Notes: generated from the letters alone by a model not told the origin. Positions 1 to 8,248 are shown, numbered from the stretch's first letter. The stretch is DNA of 22,767 nt from JAGDYD01 sp046536675 (GCA_046536675.1 JAWDMK010000009.1:1-22767), one strand, 5' to 3'. Translations and numbers: made by a program.

Positions 1-1184
1 AAACACCACTCGAAGCAGCAAACATGAAGAATCTGAACAGGATTGCAAGGCACTCGCTTGCGGGCATGATGTATCCAATAAAAAAAGGGGTAGCCCCAGA
101 GTCTGATTCTGCTGTCTTTTCAATACTTAGCTATAATATAAAAAACTACACTGGCAGGGGATCGATGGAAGCGCTTGGCGCGGGGCTTAAAGTAGGAAAA
201 AATGATATTGCACTAAGGGCAAATTTTGCAACGATAGATGAAAAGAGGAGGATTATAAGCAGAAGGTGCAGCCTCACAAAAAGAGAGGCGAGGGAGCTTG
301 AAAAAGAGATAAATAAAATAAAGATAGAAGGAGTAAAAATAAAATTTAAGGCAACAGTAGATTATAGGGGAGCTCTTTTAATAAGTCCATACGGTAAAAA
401 GCTTTCACAAGAGATAACAAATGTTGATATAGGCTATATTAAGAAAGGCACCATTTCTATAGCAAAAACAGTAAATGAAGGCGCATCACCCATACCAAAA
501 GCAAAGCCTTTAAAAAATACAAAAGAAGCAGAATTTACTGCAGAGATAGTGAACGAATTTGTAGATAAGGCAATAGAGGTTCTTTCTAAGTCAAATGTAA
601 ACAAAAAAAGAATTGCTGAAGGCAAGCAAGCAGCAAATGCGATATTGCTAAGAGATGCTTCCCTTGGCCTACCTGATGTAGAGCCTATAGAAAAGAAGTT
701 TGGAATAAGGTTCTGCTTTGTTACAGAGATGCCTGTTGAAAGAGGAATCGCAAAACTTCTTAAAATGCGTGAGATAAAGTTTGAATCTGCGAAGAAAGGC
801 ATAGAAAGATACAAAGAGCTTGCAAAGATTGTAAATAAAAATACTAGGGACTGCGATTTTGTATATGTGCATATAAAAGGACCAGATGAGCCAGGGCATG
901 CTGGAGACCCCAAAAAGAAGAGAGATATACTAAAAGCTATAGACGATGGCTTCTTCTCAAAGCTTAAGCTAGATGATATAAGGATATGCGTGACATGCGA
1001 CCATGCGACGCCTTGCGTTTTAAAGGCACATTCATCAGATCCTGTGCCTGTTATAATAGGCAAAGTTAGAAATGGTGACAACCTTTTATTTGATGAGAAT
1101 ATAGATTCAAATGGCTCACTTGGTATATTTAATGGAAATGAGCTTATAAGCAAAATCCTGCACGCAGATGAGGCAATTAAATGA
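1..1184 (+). CDS. apgM: 2,3-bisphosphoglycerate-independent phosphoglycerate mutase, archaeal type, 5'-truncated by window edge
   Basis: Interconverts 3- and 2-phosphoglycerate in glycolysis/gluconeogenesis, in the cytosol. The reading frame is open from base 3, before the first ATG at 24. Codons 3-23 read TPLEAAN, the conserved family segment that follows the N-terminal metal-binding DG motif. So the gene starts upstream of the window, and ATG 24 is an internal Met. About 20 residues, including the first metal-ligand Asp, are probably outside. Visible landmarks: ESDSAVF (the phosphorylated Ser of the alkaline-phosphatase-superfamily fold), HIKGPDEPGHAGD and CDHATPC (metal-binding Asp/His), which are typical of ApgM. 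It overlaps enolase by ATGA, so the two consecutive glycolytic enzymes are translationally coupled. The family assignment is secure. The symbol follows archaeal usage. Confidence 0.93.
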   Translation, partial: TPLEAANMKNLNRIARHSLAGMMYPIKKGVAPESDSAVFSILSYNIKNYTGRGSMEALGAGLKVGKNDIALRANFATIDEKRRIISRRCSLTKREARELEKEINKIKIEGVKIKFKATVDYRGALLISPYGKKLSQEITNVDIGYIKKGTISIAKTVNEGASPIPKAKPLKNTKEAEFTAEIVNEFVDKAIEVLSKSNVNKKRIAEGKQAANAILLRDASLGLPDVEPIEKKFGIRFCFVTEMPVERGIAKLLKMREIKFESAKKGIERYKELAKIVNKNTRDCDFVYVHIKGPDEPGHAGDPKKKRDILKAIDDGFFSKLKLDDIRICVTCDHATPCVLKAHSSDPVPVIIGKVRNGDNLLFDENIDSNGSLGIFNGNELISKILHADEAIK

Positions 1185-2353
1185 TAAAAGATATTGCGTT
1201 AAGAGCAGTATTTGATTCTAGAGGAATGCAAACTGTAGAAGCAATTATTACTGATGGCAAAAGCTATGCAAAGGCTTCAGCACCAAGCGGAACAAGCAAG
1301 AGCAGGTATGAAGCGGTTGCATTCCCGAATAATAGCGTAGAACTTGGCATAAATAGGTTTTATAAAAAGAAGAATAAGCTTATAGGCGCTGATGAGCTTG
1401 ATCAGCAAGGTATAGATTCTTTGCTGCATGAGATAGATGGTACTGAAAACTTCTCTTATATAGGCGCGAATATAGCAACCGCTATTTCTATTGCGAATGC
1501 AAGGCTAGCTTCGCTAAAGCAGGGACTTGAGCTCTACAAACTAGTAAGCAATTTAGCGAGAAGAAAGCCGAGAATGCCTAGGCTTCTGGGCAATGCGTTT
1601 GGAGGTGGCGCACACGGCAAAGGAATGAGCATACAAGAGATATTGATAAGTAGCAAAAGCAAAATTATTAGAGAAGAGGAGAAAAGGCATGTAAAGATAT
1701 ATAATGAATTAGGTAGCCAACTCGCCAAGAACGGCCTCGCCTCTGGTAAAACCATTGAAAATGCGTGGACCTCAAAGCTCAATAGCTTAGAAAGTATAAA
1801 GCTAATAAGCAAGATAGCAAGAAGTGTTGAAAAAAATATAGAACTTGGCATAGACATGGCTGCAAGTGAATACTTCAAGAACGGCTATTATTTGTTTGAC
1901 CAAAAGGAGCTAAGCAAAAAGAGATACTTTGATTTTGTAAAAGATATCGCTTCAACGAACAAAATTTACTACATAGAAGATCCGTTTGAGAGCTCAGACT
2001 TTGCCAGCTTTTCAGAACTTAGAAACGAGCTCGGCAAAGGCTTCCTTGTCGTGGGCGATGATTTGTATGCAACAAATAAAGAAAGAATAAACGAAGGCAA
2101 AAAGCATCGCTCAACTGATGGGGTGATAATAAAGATTAATCAAGCGGGTACATTAAGTGATACAATAGAAGCAGTAAAGGCGGCGCAAGGGTTAAAGATT
2201 ATTGTTTCGCACAGAAGCGGCGAAACAGAAGACAACTTTCTTGCACACTTAGCTGTTGGCTTAGGAGCCAATTACATAAAATGCGGTATTGTTGGTGGTG
2301 AAAGAATAGCAAAGATAAATGAGCTTATGCATATAGAAAGATTTATAATATAA
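1181..2353 (+). CDS. eno: Enolase, short and divergent archaeal form
   Basis: Phosphopyruvate hydratase, converting 2-phosphoglycerate to phosphoenolpyruvate; it is the next step after the upstream mutase. The start ATG overlaps the mutase stop (ATGA). The N-terminus FDSRGMQTVEA matches the enolase DSRGNPTVE segment, and APSGTSKSRYEA matches the mobile catalytic loop (normally SGASTG). In the barrel: GGGAHGKG with QEI (His and Glu), DMAASEYF, YYIEDPFE, VVGDDLYATN, VIIKINQAGTL, VSHRSGETED and IKCGIVGGERIAK. These preserve the metal ligands (Asp, Glu, Asp), the catalytic Lys and the His-Arg-Ser. The usual GDEGGFAP block reads TIENAWTS, which keeps the Glu but loses its neighbours. At 390 residues it is shorter than the usual 420-430. 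Very probably active, though an enolase-superfamily paralogue cannot be excluded. Confidence 0.9.
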   Translation: MIKDIALRAVFDSRGMQTVEAIITDGKSYAKASAPSGTSKSRYEAVAFPNNSVELGINRFYKKKNKLIGADELDQQGIDSLLHEIDGTENFSYIGANIATAISIANARLASLKQGLELYKLVSNLARRKPRMPRLLGNAFGGGAHGKGMSIQEILISSKSKIIREEEKRHVKIYNELGSQLAKNGLASGKTIENAWTSKLNSLESIKLISKIARSVEKNIELGIDMAASEYFKNGYYLFDQKELSKKRYFDFVKDIASTNKIYYIEDPFESSDFASFSELRNELGKGFLVVGDDLYATNKERINEGKKHRSTDGVIIKINQAGTLSDTIEAVKAAQGLKIIVSHRSGETEDNFLAHLAVGLGANYIKCGIVGGERIAKINELMHIERFII

Positions 2354-2394
2354 TGGCAAAAAATATTAATGATTGAATAAGGCGTGTGATGCTA

Positions 2395-3105
2395 ATGGAT
2401 AGCAAGATTGAGAAGGTTCCGGAAAATATTGCAATAATTCCAGATGGCAATAGGCGATGGGCTAGAAGGCATGGACTCTCATTCTTAAAGGGCTACAGCT
2501 ATGGGGTAAAGAAGTTCATAGAATTTAGTGAATGGTGCAAAAGCTACGGCATAAAGAGTATTACTGTCTGGGCCCTATCTACAGAAAACCTGAACAGGCC
2601 AAAGAATGAGCTCAATATTTTATTTAATATATATAGAAAGGCTGCAAGGGACAAAAGTATAATAAGAAGGCTACACGAAACAAAAACCAAGTTTGTGATA
2701 GTTGGTAAAAAGAGCTTACTGCCAAGAGATCTTTTGGCGATGCTAAGAAAGATAGAGGAAGAGACAAGGAAATATAGGGATCGTGTTATATACATGCTCC
2801 TTGGGTATGGTGGAAGGGAAGATATTGTACATGCTGCAAATGAAATAGCAAAAGATTCAAAAAATGGTAAGATAAGTAAGATAGACCAAGAAACATTCAA
2901 AAGATACATGCTATCCAAGGATGTGCCAGACATAGACTTTATTATAAGAACCTCTGGCGAGGAGAGGCTCTCAGGTTTTATGCCTTGGCAATCGGGCTAT
3001 GCTGAGCTCTACTTCTGCAAGAAGTACTGGCCAGAATTTGGAAAGGAGGATTTGAAGAAAGCACTTATCGAATACAGCAAGCGCGAAAGAAGGTTTGGAA
3101 GATAG
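2395..3105 (+). CDS. uppS: cis-prenyltransferase (undecaprenyl/decaprenyl diphosphate synthase family)
   Basis: Elongates allylic prenyl diphosphates with isopentenyl diphosphate in cis. In archaea the product feeds the polyprenyl/dolichyl-type carrier used for glycosylation. Motifs: IAIIPDGNRRWARRHG (diphosphate-binding Asp and surrounding loop), ITVWALSTENLNRP, and the C-terminal IIRTSGEERLSGFMPWQSGYAELYF, which carries the Arg/Ser and Glu residues binding the homoallylic substrate and Mg. Length (236 aa) is normal. Possible starts are GTG 2386, ATG 2389 and ATG 2395. I chose 2395 because GTGAT at 2386-2390 lies 4 nt upstream, matching the GGTGA-type Shine-Dalgarno spacing seen elsewhere here. 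It sits 41 nt after enolase and is closely followed by the DUF2070 gene. Chain length of the product cannot be read from sequence. Confidence 0.93.
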   Translation: MDSKIEKVPENIAIIPDGNRRWARRHGLSFLKGYSYGVKKFIEFSEWCKSYGIKSITVWALSTENLNRPKNELNILFNIYRKAARDKSIIRRLHETKTKFVIVGKKSLLPRDLLAMLRKIEEETRKYRDRVIYMLLGYGGREDIVHAANEIAKDSKNGKISKIDQETFKRYMLSKDVPDIDFIIRTSGEERLSGFMPWQSGYAELYFCKKYWPEFGKEDLKKALIEYSKRERRFGR

Positions 3106-3112
3106 TGTTCGC

Positions 3113-4936
3113 ATGCCAGATGAAAAAAAATTTCTCCTTCACTACTCAGACTATTTTACAAAGAATGCCCCAAATAACAGCACGAGTATTGCTCTAATCT
3201 TCTTAATAGGAATACTAGCAGGCATATTATCTATAATTGCTTTGCACTATAATGAAATAGGGTATAATCTTGCATATGCATTAGCAAACGGAATGAGCGC
3301 TGGCCTTCTTATAATAAGCCTTCCCGCCTTGGTGAGCGCAGCTATAATAAAGCTCATTAAAAGAAGGATATACCTCAAGCATATACTAATGATATTTATT
3401 ATGAGCACAATAGCATATTCCTTCTTCTTAGTCATTAACAGCGCCATATTCCTTTTCTTAAGGAGCTATATAATAGCCTATGTCGTAATACTGCTAGCAA
3501 ATGCAAGCTTATTTGGTTTTTGGTTTATAGTAAGTAGATTCGTAATGGGCAAAAGGCATGCAACATTTATAGCTTTAATACAACCAACGCTAAATTTTCT
3601 TTTCTATGTACCTCTTGGAAAATACCTTATAAACCTAAATCTTCCATTCTGGCCAGCGGCAATAAAACTTTACAGCGGCATGCTTATATTCCTAATTATA
3701 GGCTACATCTTCCTTTACATTGTTGACAAACCAGCTAAGAAGAGTCTGAATATAAGTGGGGTTGAGATCTTTAGTACGATGATAAACCAGTGGCTTTACA
3801 ATATAGGCACGTTCAACTTTAGCCTTGGTATTGGAACAAAGAAAGATATAATGATAAAAATACTTGCTCTCAAAGGAAAAAGACTAAAGGCGATTTTCGT
3901 TGAACCTGGCATACACTACGGTCCTTTTGCAGGCACAGGTGGAGCAACTGCAACAGAATATCTTGGCGGTATAATATTAAAGAGATACGGCGCAAATCCA
4001 TTCATATTACATGGCACTGTTAACCATTCAAATAACCCAATAAGCACAAGTGAAATTGGCATGATAGGCAAGGAATTAGAGAAGGAGATTAACAACATAA
4101 GAGAAGAAAACTTTGAAGAGGCGCGTGGCGGCATAGGGTTTGGTGAAGAAGGAGCATGCAAAGCAATTGCGATTAAGATAAATGATGCAAAGCTTATAAC
4201 GCTTACAAAGGCACCAATGGTCACAGAAGATATAGGAGATGATGTTGGTGAAGAATTCATAAAAATAGCTGGAGAAAAGAGCATTATTATCGATGCGCAC
4301 AACTCAAGAATTGAGAGTGCAAACAAAGAAGAGTTAAAAGGCATATACACTGGAAGCAAGTATGTTGAGCTTTACAAAAAAGCGATAAGAGAGGCGTTGA
4401 ATTTAAAGAGAAACCAAAAGCTCTTTTTTGGCTCTTACTCTATCAAGCTTTCAAACCTTATAAAAAATGCAGAAGATATTGGAAAAGGGTATACTAGCGT
4501 TGGTATATTTAAATTTGGCAATGAACGCTTTGCTATGATCTATTTTGATGCAAATAACATGCTGCCTTCGCTAAGAGAAAGTATAATAAATCATGTAAAA
4601 GATAAATACAATATGAGGTGTGAAGTTTACACTACAGATACACACTCTGTAAATTCATTAAACAGGCCTTTTACCAATGTGCTTGGAAGAAAAACAAAGC
4701 CCAGTATCTTATTGCCAATTCTTGACATAGCAATTGAGAATGCTCTTTCAAATATGGAGGAGGTAAAAAGCACATATAGAAGCTTTGTTATACACAATTT
4801 TGCAATCTGGGGCGAAGATGCAGAAGAAAAGTTAATTGAGACAAGCAAAGAGATACTAATAAGGGTAAAGCATGTAATACCTATTGTCATAGCTGCAGGC
4901 TTTGTAATTGCTGCTTGGCTTATATACTTCTTATGA
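3113..4936 (+). CDS. DUF2070 family polytopic membrane protein, predicted membrane lipid hydrolase-like
   Basis: About 607 aa. The first ~215 residues hold six or so hydrophobic helices, then a soluble domain of ~360 residues, then one C-terminal helix (IVIAAGFVIAAWLIYFL) ending at the stop. This is the layout of the archaeal DUF2070/COG3356 family, which has been likened to neutral ceramidases; no function is proven as far as I know. The soluble part has histidine-containing motifs that could bind metal: GIHYGPF (~residue 265), HGTVNHS (~300), IDAHNS (~393) and TTDTHS (~508). The frame opens at TTG 3095 inside uppS, but ATG 3113 is the likelier start, 7 nt after the uppS stop with a GTG-type ribosome site 5 nt upstream. 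Next to a prenyl-diphosphate synthase, a role in lipid-carrier or membrane-lipid metabolism is a reasonable inference. Its stop abuts the top6A stop. Confidence 0.82.
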   Translation: MPDEKKFLLHYSDYFTKNAPNNSTSIALIFLIGILAGILSIIALHYNEIGYNLAYALANGMSAGLLIISLPALVSAAIIKLIKRRIYLKHILMIFIMSTIAYSFFLVINSAIFLFLRSYIIAYVVILLANASLFGFWFIVSRFVMGKRHATFIALIQPTLNFLFYVPLGKYLINLNLPFWPAAIKLYSGMLIFLIIGYIFLYIVDKPAKKSLNISGVEIFSTMINQWLYNIGTFNFSLGIGTKKDIMIKILALKGKRLKAIFVEPGIHYGPFAGTGGATATEYLGGIILKRYGANPFILHGTVNHSNNPISTSEIGMIGKELEKEINNIREENFEEARGGIGFGEEGACKAIAIKINDAKLITLTKAPMVTEDIGDDVGEEFIKIAGEKSIIIDAHNSRIESANKEELKGIYTGSKYVELYKKAIREALNLKRNQKLFFGSYSIKLSNLIKNAEDIGKGYTSVGIFKFGNERFAMIYFDANNMLPSLRESIINHVKDKYNMRCEVYTTDTHSVNSLNRPFTNVLGRKTKPSILLPILDIAIENALSNMEEVKSTYRSFVIHNFAIWGEDAEEKLIETSKEILIRVKHVIPIVIAAGFVIAAWLIYFL

Positions 4937-6052
4937 TCAAGGCAGGAACTCCTTATTTGCTATCTTATCTTTTATATACTGGTCAACGAATGTAAGGCTA
5001 GGACCTTGAAGCGCATCCTGCTCGAGCTTCTTCTTTGTCTTTATCATACGCTCTAGCTCATTAACCCATTCTTTATGGCGCTTTATCCACTCGTAATTTA
5101 GCATCTCCTGTGCCCTCTTTAAGTCGATCTCACTAGCCTTTATTGTAAGCTTGTTTAGAAAATCATATCTATCTAAATCTGAAAGCGATACACCTATAAA
5201 CTTCGCTTCGGGTGTTGCGACATCATTGCCTATATATGCAAGATTAATACTACCTGTTTTAATGGTCCAGTATATATACCATCCCCATGCATCTGCAGCA
5301 GTAAATACATAGATTGGCAAACCCATATCTGCAAGCTTTCTTATGAGCCTTCTTGTCCCTCTAGCTGCCTGGCCAACAGGCGTTATCAAGATTGCGTTCT
5401 CTTTTTTCCAGAAATTGTCTTCATTAAGCCTCTGCCAAAGTGCATCCTTTTCCACAACAAGCACATATGAAGCCTTTACATCTACAAACTCTATATTATT
5501 ATCAACATCGCTCGGAATAGCCCAGCCGCTTCTCCCCATCTTGCTGCAATCTATTGTAACCTCTTCGCCACCTGACCTATCTATTACCTTCATCCTTCCA
5601 GCAAGCACACCTTTCCTATTAGCATTTAAGTTTAGGTCTTCCCTTTTCAACGAAAGTGCAACCTCTAGGTCTTCTATAAGCGGATTCGATTCTGACTGCT
5701 CACTAAATATGCTCTCATCTATGTCTTCGCCAAGAGAGTATTTGAGCTGGTAGAATAAACCTCTTATGCTTGTATGCAGACCTTCCCTTAAGAATTTATG
5801 GCACTTAGCGGCAACCGCCATGGTTTGCATAAACCTCTTTGCCTGAGCAACGTTAATGAAGGTTCTTTCTTCTTTTGCACCTCCAAGCTTCAGAAAACCG
5901 CTCTTTGGGTCATAGATTATGTTTGATCTTGTTCTTGCTATTGTTACAAATTTTGGGTTCTTGCCATACTCTATATCTTCTATTATCTGCTTGCCGAGCA
6001 TCTCAAGCTTAGTCTTTGCATCTTGATCGTTCTTAGAAGTAGGAACAGGCAT
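4937..6052 (-). CDS. top6A: DNA topoisomerase VI subunit A (Spo11-like), altered Toprim motif
   Basis: Catalytic subunit of the type IIB topoisomerase that relaxes and decatenates DNA by ATP-dependent double-strand passage together with Top6B. 371 aa, normal length. The winged-helix (CAP-like) domain carries the active-site Tyr in SIRGLFYQLKYS (Tyr101). The Toprim domain has the Glu in YVLVVEKDALW (Glu201), but the DxD motif normally followed by Pro-(Tyr/Trp)-Gly reads T-A-A-D-A-W-G (251-257): the first Asp is Ala252 and the Pro is Ala255, while Asp254 is kept. The codons read gct gca gat gca. The start ATG has a clear GAGGTGA ribosome site whose TGA is the lonB stop, so the gene is translationally coupled to lonB. 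Top6B is not in the window, although the two are commonly neighbours. The gene ends exactly against the convergent DUF2070 gene. Confidence 0.94.
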   Translation of the reverse strand: MPVPTSKNDQDAKTKLEMLGKQIIEDIEYGKNPKFVTIARTRSNIIYDPKSGFLKLGGAKEERTFINVAQAKRFMQTMAVAAKCHKFLREGLHTSIRGLFYQLKYSLGEDIDESIFSEQSESNPLIEDLEVALSLKREDLNLNANRKGVLAGRMKVIDRSGGEEVTIDCSKMGRSGWAIPSDVDNNIEFVDVKASYVLVVEKDALWQRLNEDNFWKKENAILITPVGQAARGTRRLIRKLADMGLPIYVFTAADAWGWYIYWTIKTGSINLAYIGNDVATPEAKFIGVSLSDLDRYDFLNKLTIKASEIDLKRAQEMLNYEWIKRHKEWVNELERMIKTKKKLEQDALQGPSLTFVDQYIKDKIANKEFLP

Positions 6053-6056
6053 ATGC

Positions 6057-8042
6057 TCACCTCTTTTCTCCAGCGCTTTCCTCTATGGGCTTTCTTTCCC
6101 TCGAATCTGTTGAGATATAGTGCTTGAGCTCCTTTATTATTATATCTCTTCTAGGGCTTTTCTTAAGTGCATATTCTAGAACCTCACCTATATTTGAGAC
6201 TGGTATAATCTTTATTTTCTTTAGCCTATCTTTGTCAATGTAGATATCATTTACATTGCTCTTTGGTATGATTACAGCCTTAAGCCCTGCGTCTATAGCT
6301 GCTTCTACCTTGCTTGTAATACCGCCAACAGGCAATACATCGCCCCTTACTGAAAGAGAGCCTGTCATTGCAACAGACTGGTCAACAGGTATGCCTTCGA
6401 GTGCAGATATCACACTAACAGCAACAGATATGCTGGCGCTATCACCCTCAACCCCTTCATATGTTTGTAGAAACTGAACATGAATATCGTAGCTAGCAAA
6501 GTCAACATGCAAATGTTTTTTTATAACGGCGCTTATATTCTTTACAGCCTCTTGGGCAATCTTTCCAAGCTTGCCTGTCGCTATAAGCTTACCCTCAGCC
6601 CTTGAGCTTGAAGGGGTTACCTCAGCAACTATAGGCACTATTATACCGGCTGACAAGTATGATGAGCCAATAACAGCAAGCCCGTTAACCTTGCCTATTG
6701 AAAAGCCCGATGTGCTGAATACCTTGTAATCCTTCCTATATTCCAATGCCTGGTCAACGAACTGCGCCTCTATAGGCCTTGCAAGCTGCTTAGCTGCTAT
6801 AACGTCTTCTTTTGTAACAACCTTCTTTCCTTTCTCTACCGCAATGTCACCCGCAGCCCTTACCAAACCACCAAGATCTCTCAAGATTAGTGATAATCTT
6901 TTCTTTCTCCCACTCCTGCGCCTTGCCTCTTCAACTATTTCCATGCAGGCATCATAATCAAAAGGTGGTATCTTGCCATCTTTCTTTATCTCCTGCGCTA
7001 CAAACCTTATTATCTTCTCTTCATTCTCCTTTGTATCTGGCATTGTTGACTCCATAAATACTTCATAGCCGTAGCCTCTTATTCTTGACCTCAGCGCTGG
7101 GTGCATCTTCTGTATATCCATAAGGTTGCCAGCTGCAATAAGTAGAAAGTCACTTGGTACTGGCTCTGTCCTTACCATAGCGCCTGAGCTTAGCTCGCTC
7201 TGCCCTGTTATAGGGTACTTCTTTTCCTGCATTGCTGTAAGAAGCTCTTGCTGCGACCTTGGATCAAGGCTTGCTATCTCGTCTATAAAGAGCACGCCCT
7301 TATTTGCTCTATGTATAGCGCCACTCTCTACTCTCAGATGAGCGGGTGTTCCTAGGCCACCGCTTTGGAGAGGGTCATGCTTAACATCACCAAACAATGC
7401 ACCAGCCTTAGCACCTGTAGCATCTACAAATGGTGCATGGGTCATGCCTGTATTGTCAACAATAAGCTTTGGCTCATTTGAGTCAAACGCACCTGGAAGC
7501 ACGCCAACACGCTTTGTCAAGCCACTTACGAAAAGAGCGACAGAACCGAAGACAAGAACACCAAGTATTAACGCTGCAAGAACTATTATCTCATAGCCTG
7601 AAAAGAAGCCAGAAAGAGAAAGTGCAAAAAGTATTATCACAAGAATGAGCACAATCGATGTTACCTTAGAGTCGCCGCTGCTTCTTGTATCTATGCGAGC
7701 CCTCATTCTTTCTTTTTGTAGTATCTGCCTGCCTTGTCCGTCGCCAAGAGGTTTTCCTGGTTCTGGTGGCTCGGGATAGGTCTTTACAACCTTAACAAGC
7801 GGTCTATTCTCATCATTTGGATTTTTATACACTAGCACATCCTCAAGATCGGTAGCTGGAAGAAGCTCAGCCATAGCTTGTGCTAGCATAGTCTTGCCCG
7901 TGCCAGGTTCTCCGATAAGCAAAACATTCCTATGCTGCTTAGCCGCCTTTTTTATTATCTGCACAGCCCTGTCTTGGCCAATAACCTGGTCTATGAGCTT
8001 ATCTGGTATCTTTATTTCATCTGTCGTCTTAAATTTCTTCAT
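6057..8042 (-). CDS. lonB: Archaeal membrane-anchored Lon protease (LonB)
   Basis: ATP-dependent serine protease for damaged and regulatory proteins, facing the cytosol from the membrane. 661 aa, typical of archaeal LonB, without the bacterial N-terminal substrate domain. Order: AAA+ with Walker A GEPGTGKT (~44-51); two hydrophobic helices inserted within the AAA+ module (~129-175), which anchor the enzyme; Walker B VLFIDE (~250-255); sensor and arginine-finger region around HPALRSRIRG; then the protease domain with catalytic Ser in GVEGDSAS (~535) and Lys in GGITSKVEAA (~578). These features are diagnostic. TTG 8045 also opens the frame, but ATG 8042 is preferred. There is no ribosome site, and a TATA-like element at 8070-8080 lies about 30 nt upstream, so the mRNA is probably leaderless. 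Four nt separate its stop from top6A. Confidence 0.95.
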   Translation of the reverse strand: MKKFKTTDEIKIPDKLIDQVIGQDRAVQIIKKAAKQHRNVLLIGEPGTGKTMLAQAMAELLPATDLEDVLVYKNPNDENRPLVKVVKTYPEPPEPGKPLGDGQGRQILQKERMRARIDTRSSGDSKVTSIVLILVIILFALSLSGFFSGYEIIVLAALILGVLVFGSVALFVSGLTKRVGVLPGAFDSNEPKLIVDNTGMTHAPFVDATGAKAGALFGDVKHDPLQSGGLGTPAHLRVESGAIHRANKGVLFIDEIASLDPRSQQELLTAMQEKKYPITGQSELSSGAMVRTEPVPSDFLLIAAGNLMDIQKMHPALRSRIRGYGYEVFMESTMPDTKENEEKIIRFVAQEIKKDGKIPPFDYDACMEIVEEARRRSGRKKRLSLILRDLGGLVRAAGDIAVEKGKKVVTKEDVIAAKQLARPIEAQFVDQALEYRKDYKVFSTSGFSIGKVNGLAVIGSSYLSAGIIVPIVAEVTPSSSRAEGKLIATGKLGKIAQEAVKNISAVIKKHLHVDFASYDIHVQFLQTYEGVEGDSASISVAVSVISALEGIPVDQSVAMTGSLSVRGDVLPVGGITSKVEAAIDAGLKAVIIPKSNVNDIYIDKDRLKKIKIIPVSNIGEVLEYALKKSPRRDIIIKELKHYISTDSRERKPIEESAGEKR

Positions 8043-8069
8043 CAATATCAGATATTATTCTGCTTCAAA

Positions 8070-8080
8070 CTATTTATATC
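8070..8080 (-). promoter_or_regulatory. TATA box for the lonB-top6A transcript
   Basis: On the minus strand the element reads GATATAAATAG and lies 28-38 nt before the lonB ATG. Transcription would start at or a few bases before the ATG, in line with the absence of a ribosome-binding site. Assigned by position and composition only. Confidence 0.55.
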
Positions 8081-8167
8081 TAATGTTTATTTTCTTATTC
8101 ATTTTTCTACTCGTTATAGCCTAAAAATCAGATTAGAGGAATAAAGGAATTTTATTCATAAAAAGGG

Positions 8168-8217
8168 CAGCGTTTAGAGGGTGGGGAAGATTTTCAAAAA
8201 TTTGCTCTAAACGCTAC
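8168..8217 (-). ncRNA. Candidate small structured RNA (11-bp perfect stem)
   Basis: The stretch 8043-8324 contains no convincing gene. Inside it AGCGTTTAGAG (8169-8179) and CTCTAAACGCT (8205-8215) form a perfect 11-bp inverted repeat around a 25-nt loop. Read on the minus strand, a TATA-like TTTATAAAT just upstream (8240-8248) would place a transcription start close to 8217, at the foot of the stem. The stem is followed by a CCCTTTTT run (8160-8167) that could terminate. The minus-strand loop exposes a C-rich CTTCCCCACC, complementary to G-rich sites such as GGTGG. No C/D-box or H/ACA signature is present. Strand and expression are inferred; it could instead be a regulatory inverted repeat. 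Confidence 0.35.
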
Positions 8218-8239
8218 TGGGAATAATTTGGAAGGAAAA

Positions 8240-8248
8240 ATTTATAAA
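8240..8248. promoter_or_regulatory. Palindromic TATA-like element
   Basis: TTTATAAA is self-complementary and could serve either strand. On minus it is correctly spaced for the inverted-repeat RNA at 8168-8217. On plus it would start a transcript near 8270, where I find only an 8-codon ORF and a GCCTTAAGGC palindrome (8297-8306). The minus reading is favoured. Confidence 0.35.

Noticed and set aside
24..26. ATG at 24 as the start of the phosphoglycerate mutase
   Set aside because: The frame is open upstream and encodes the conserved TPLEAAN segment; the true start lies outside the window.
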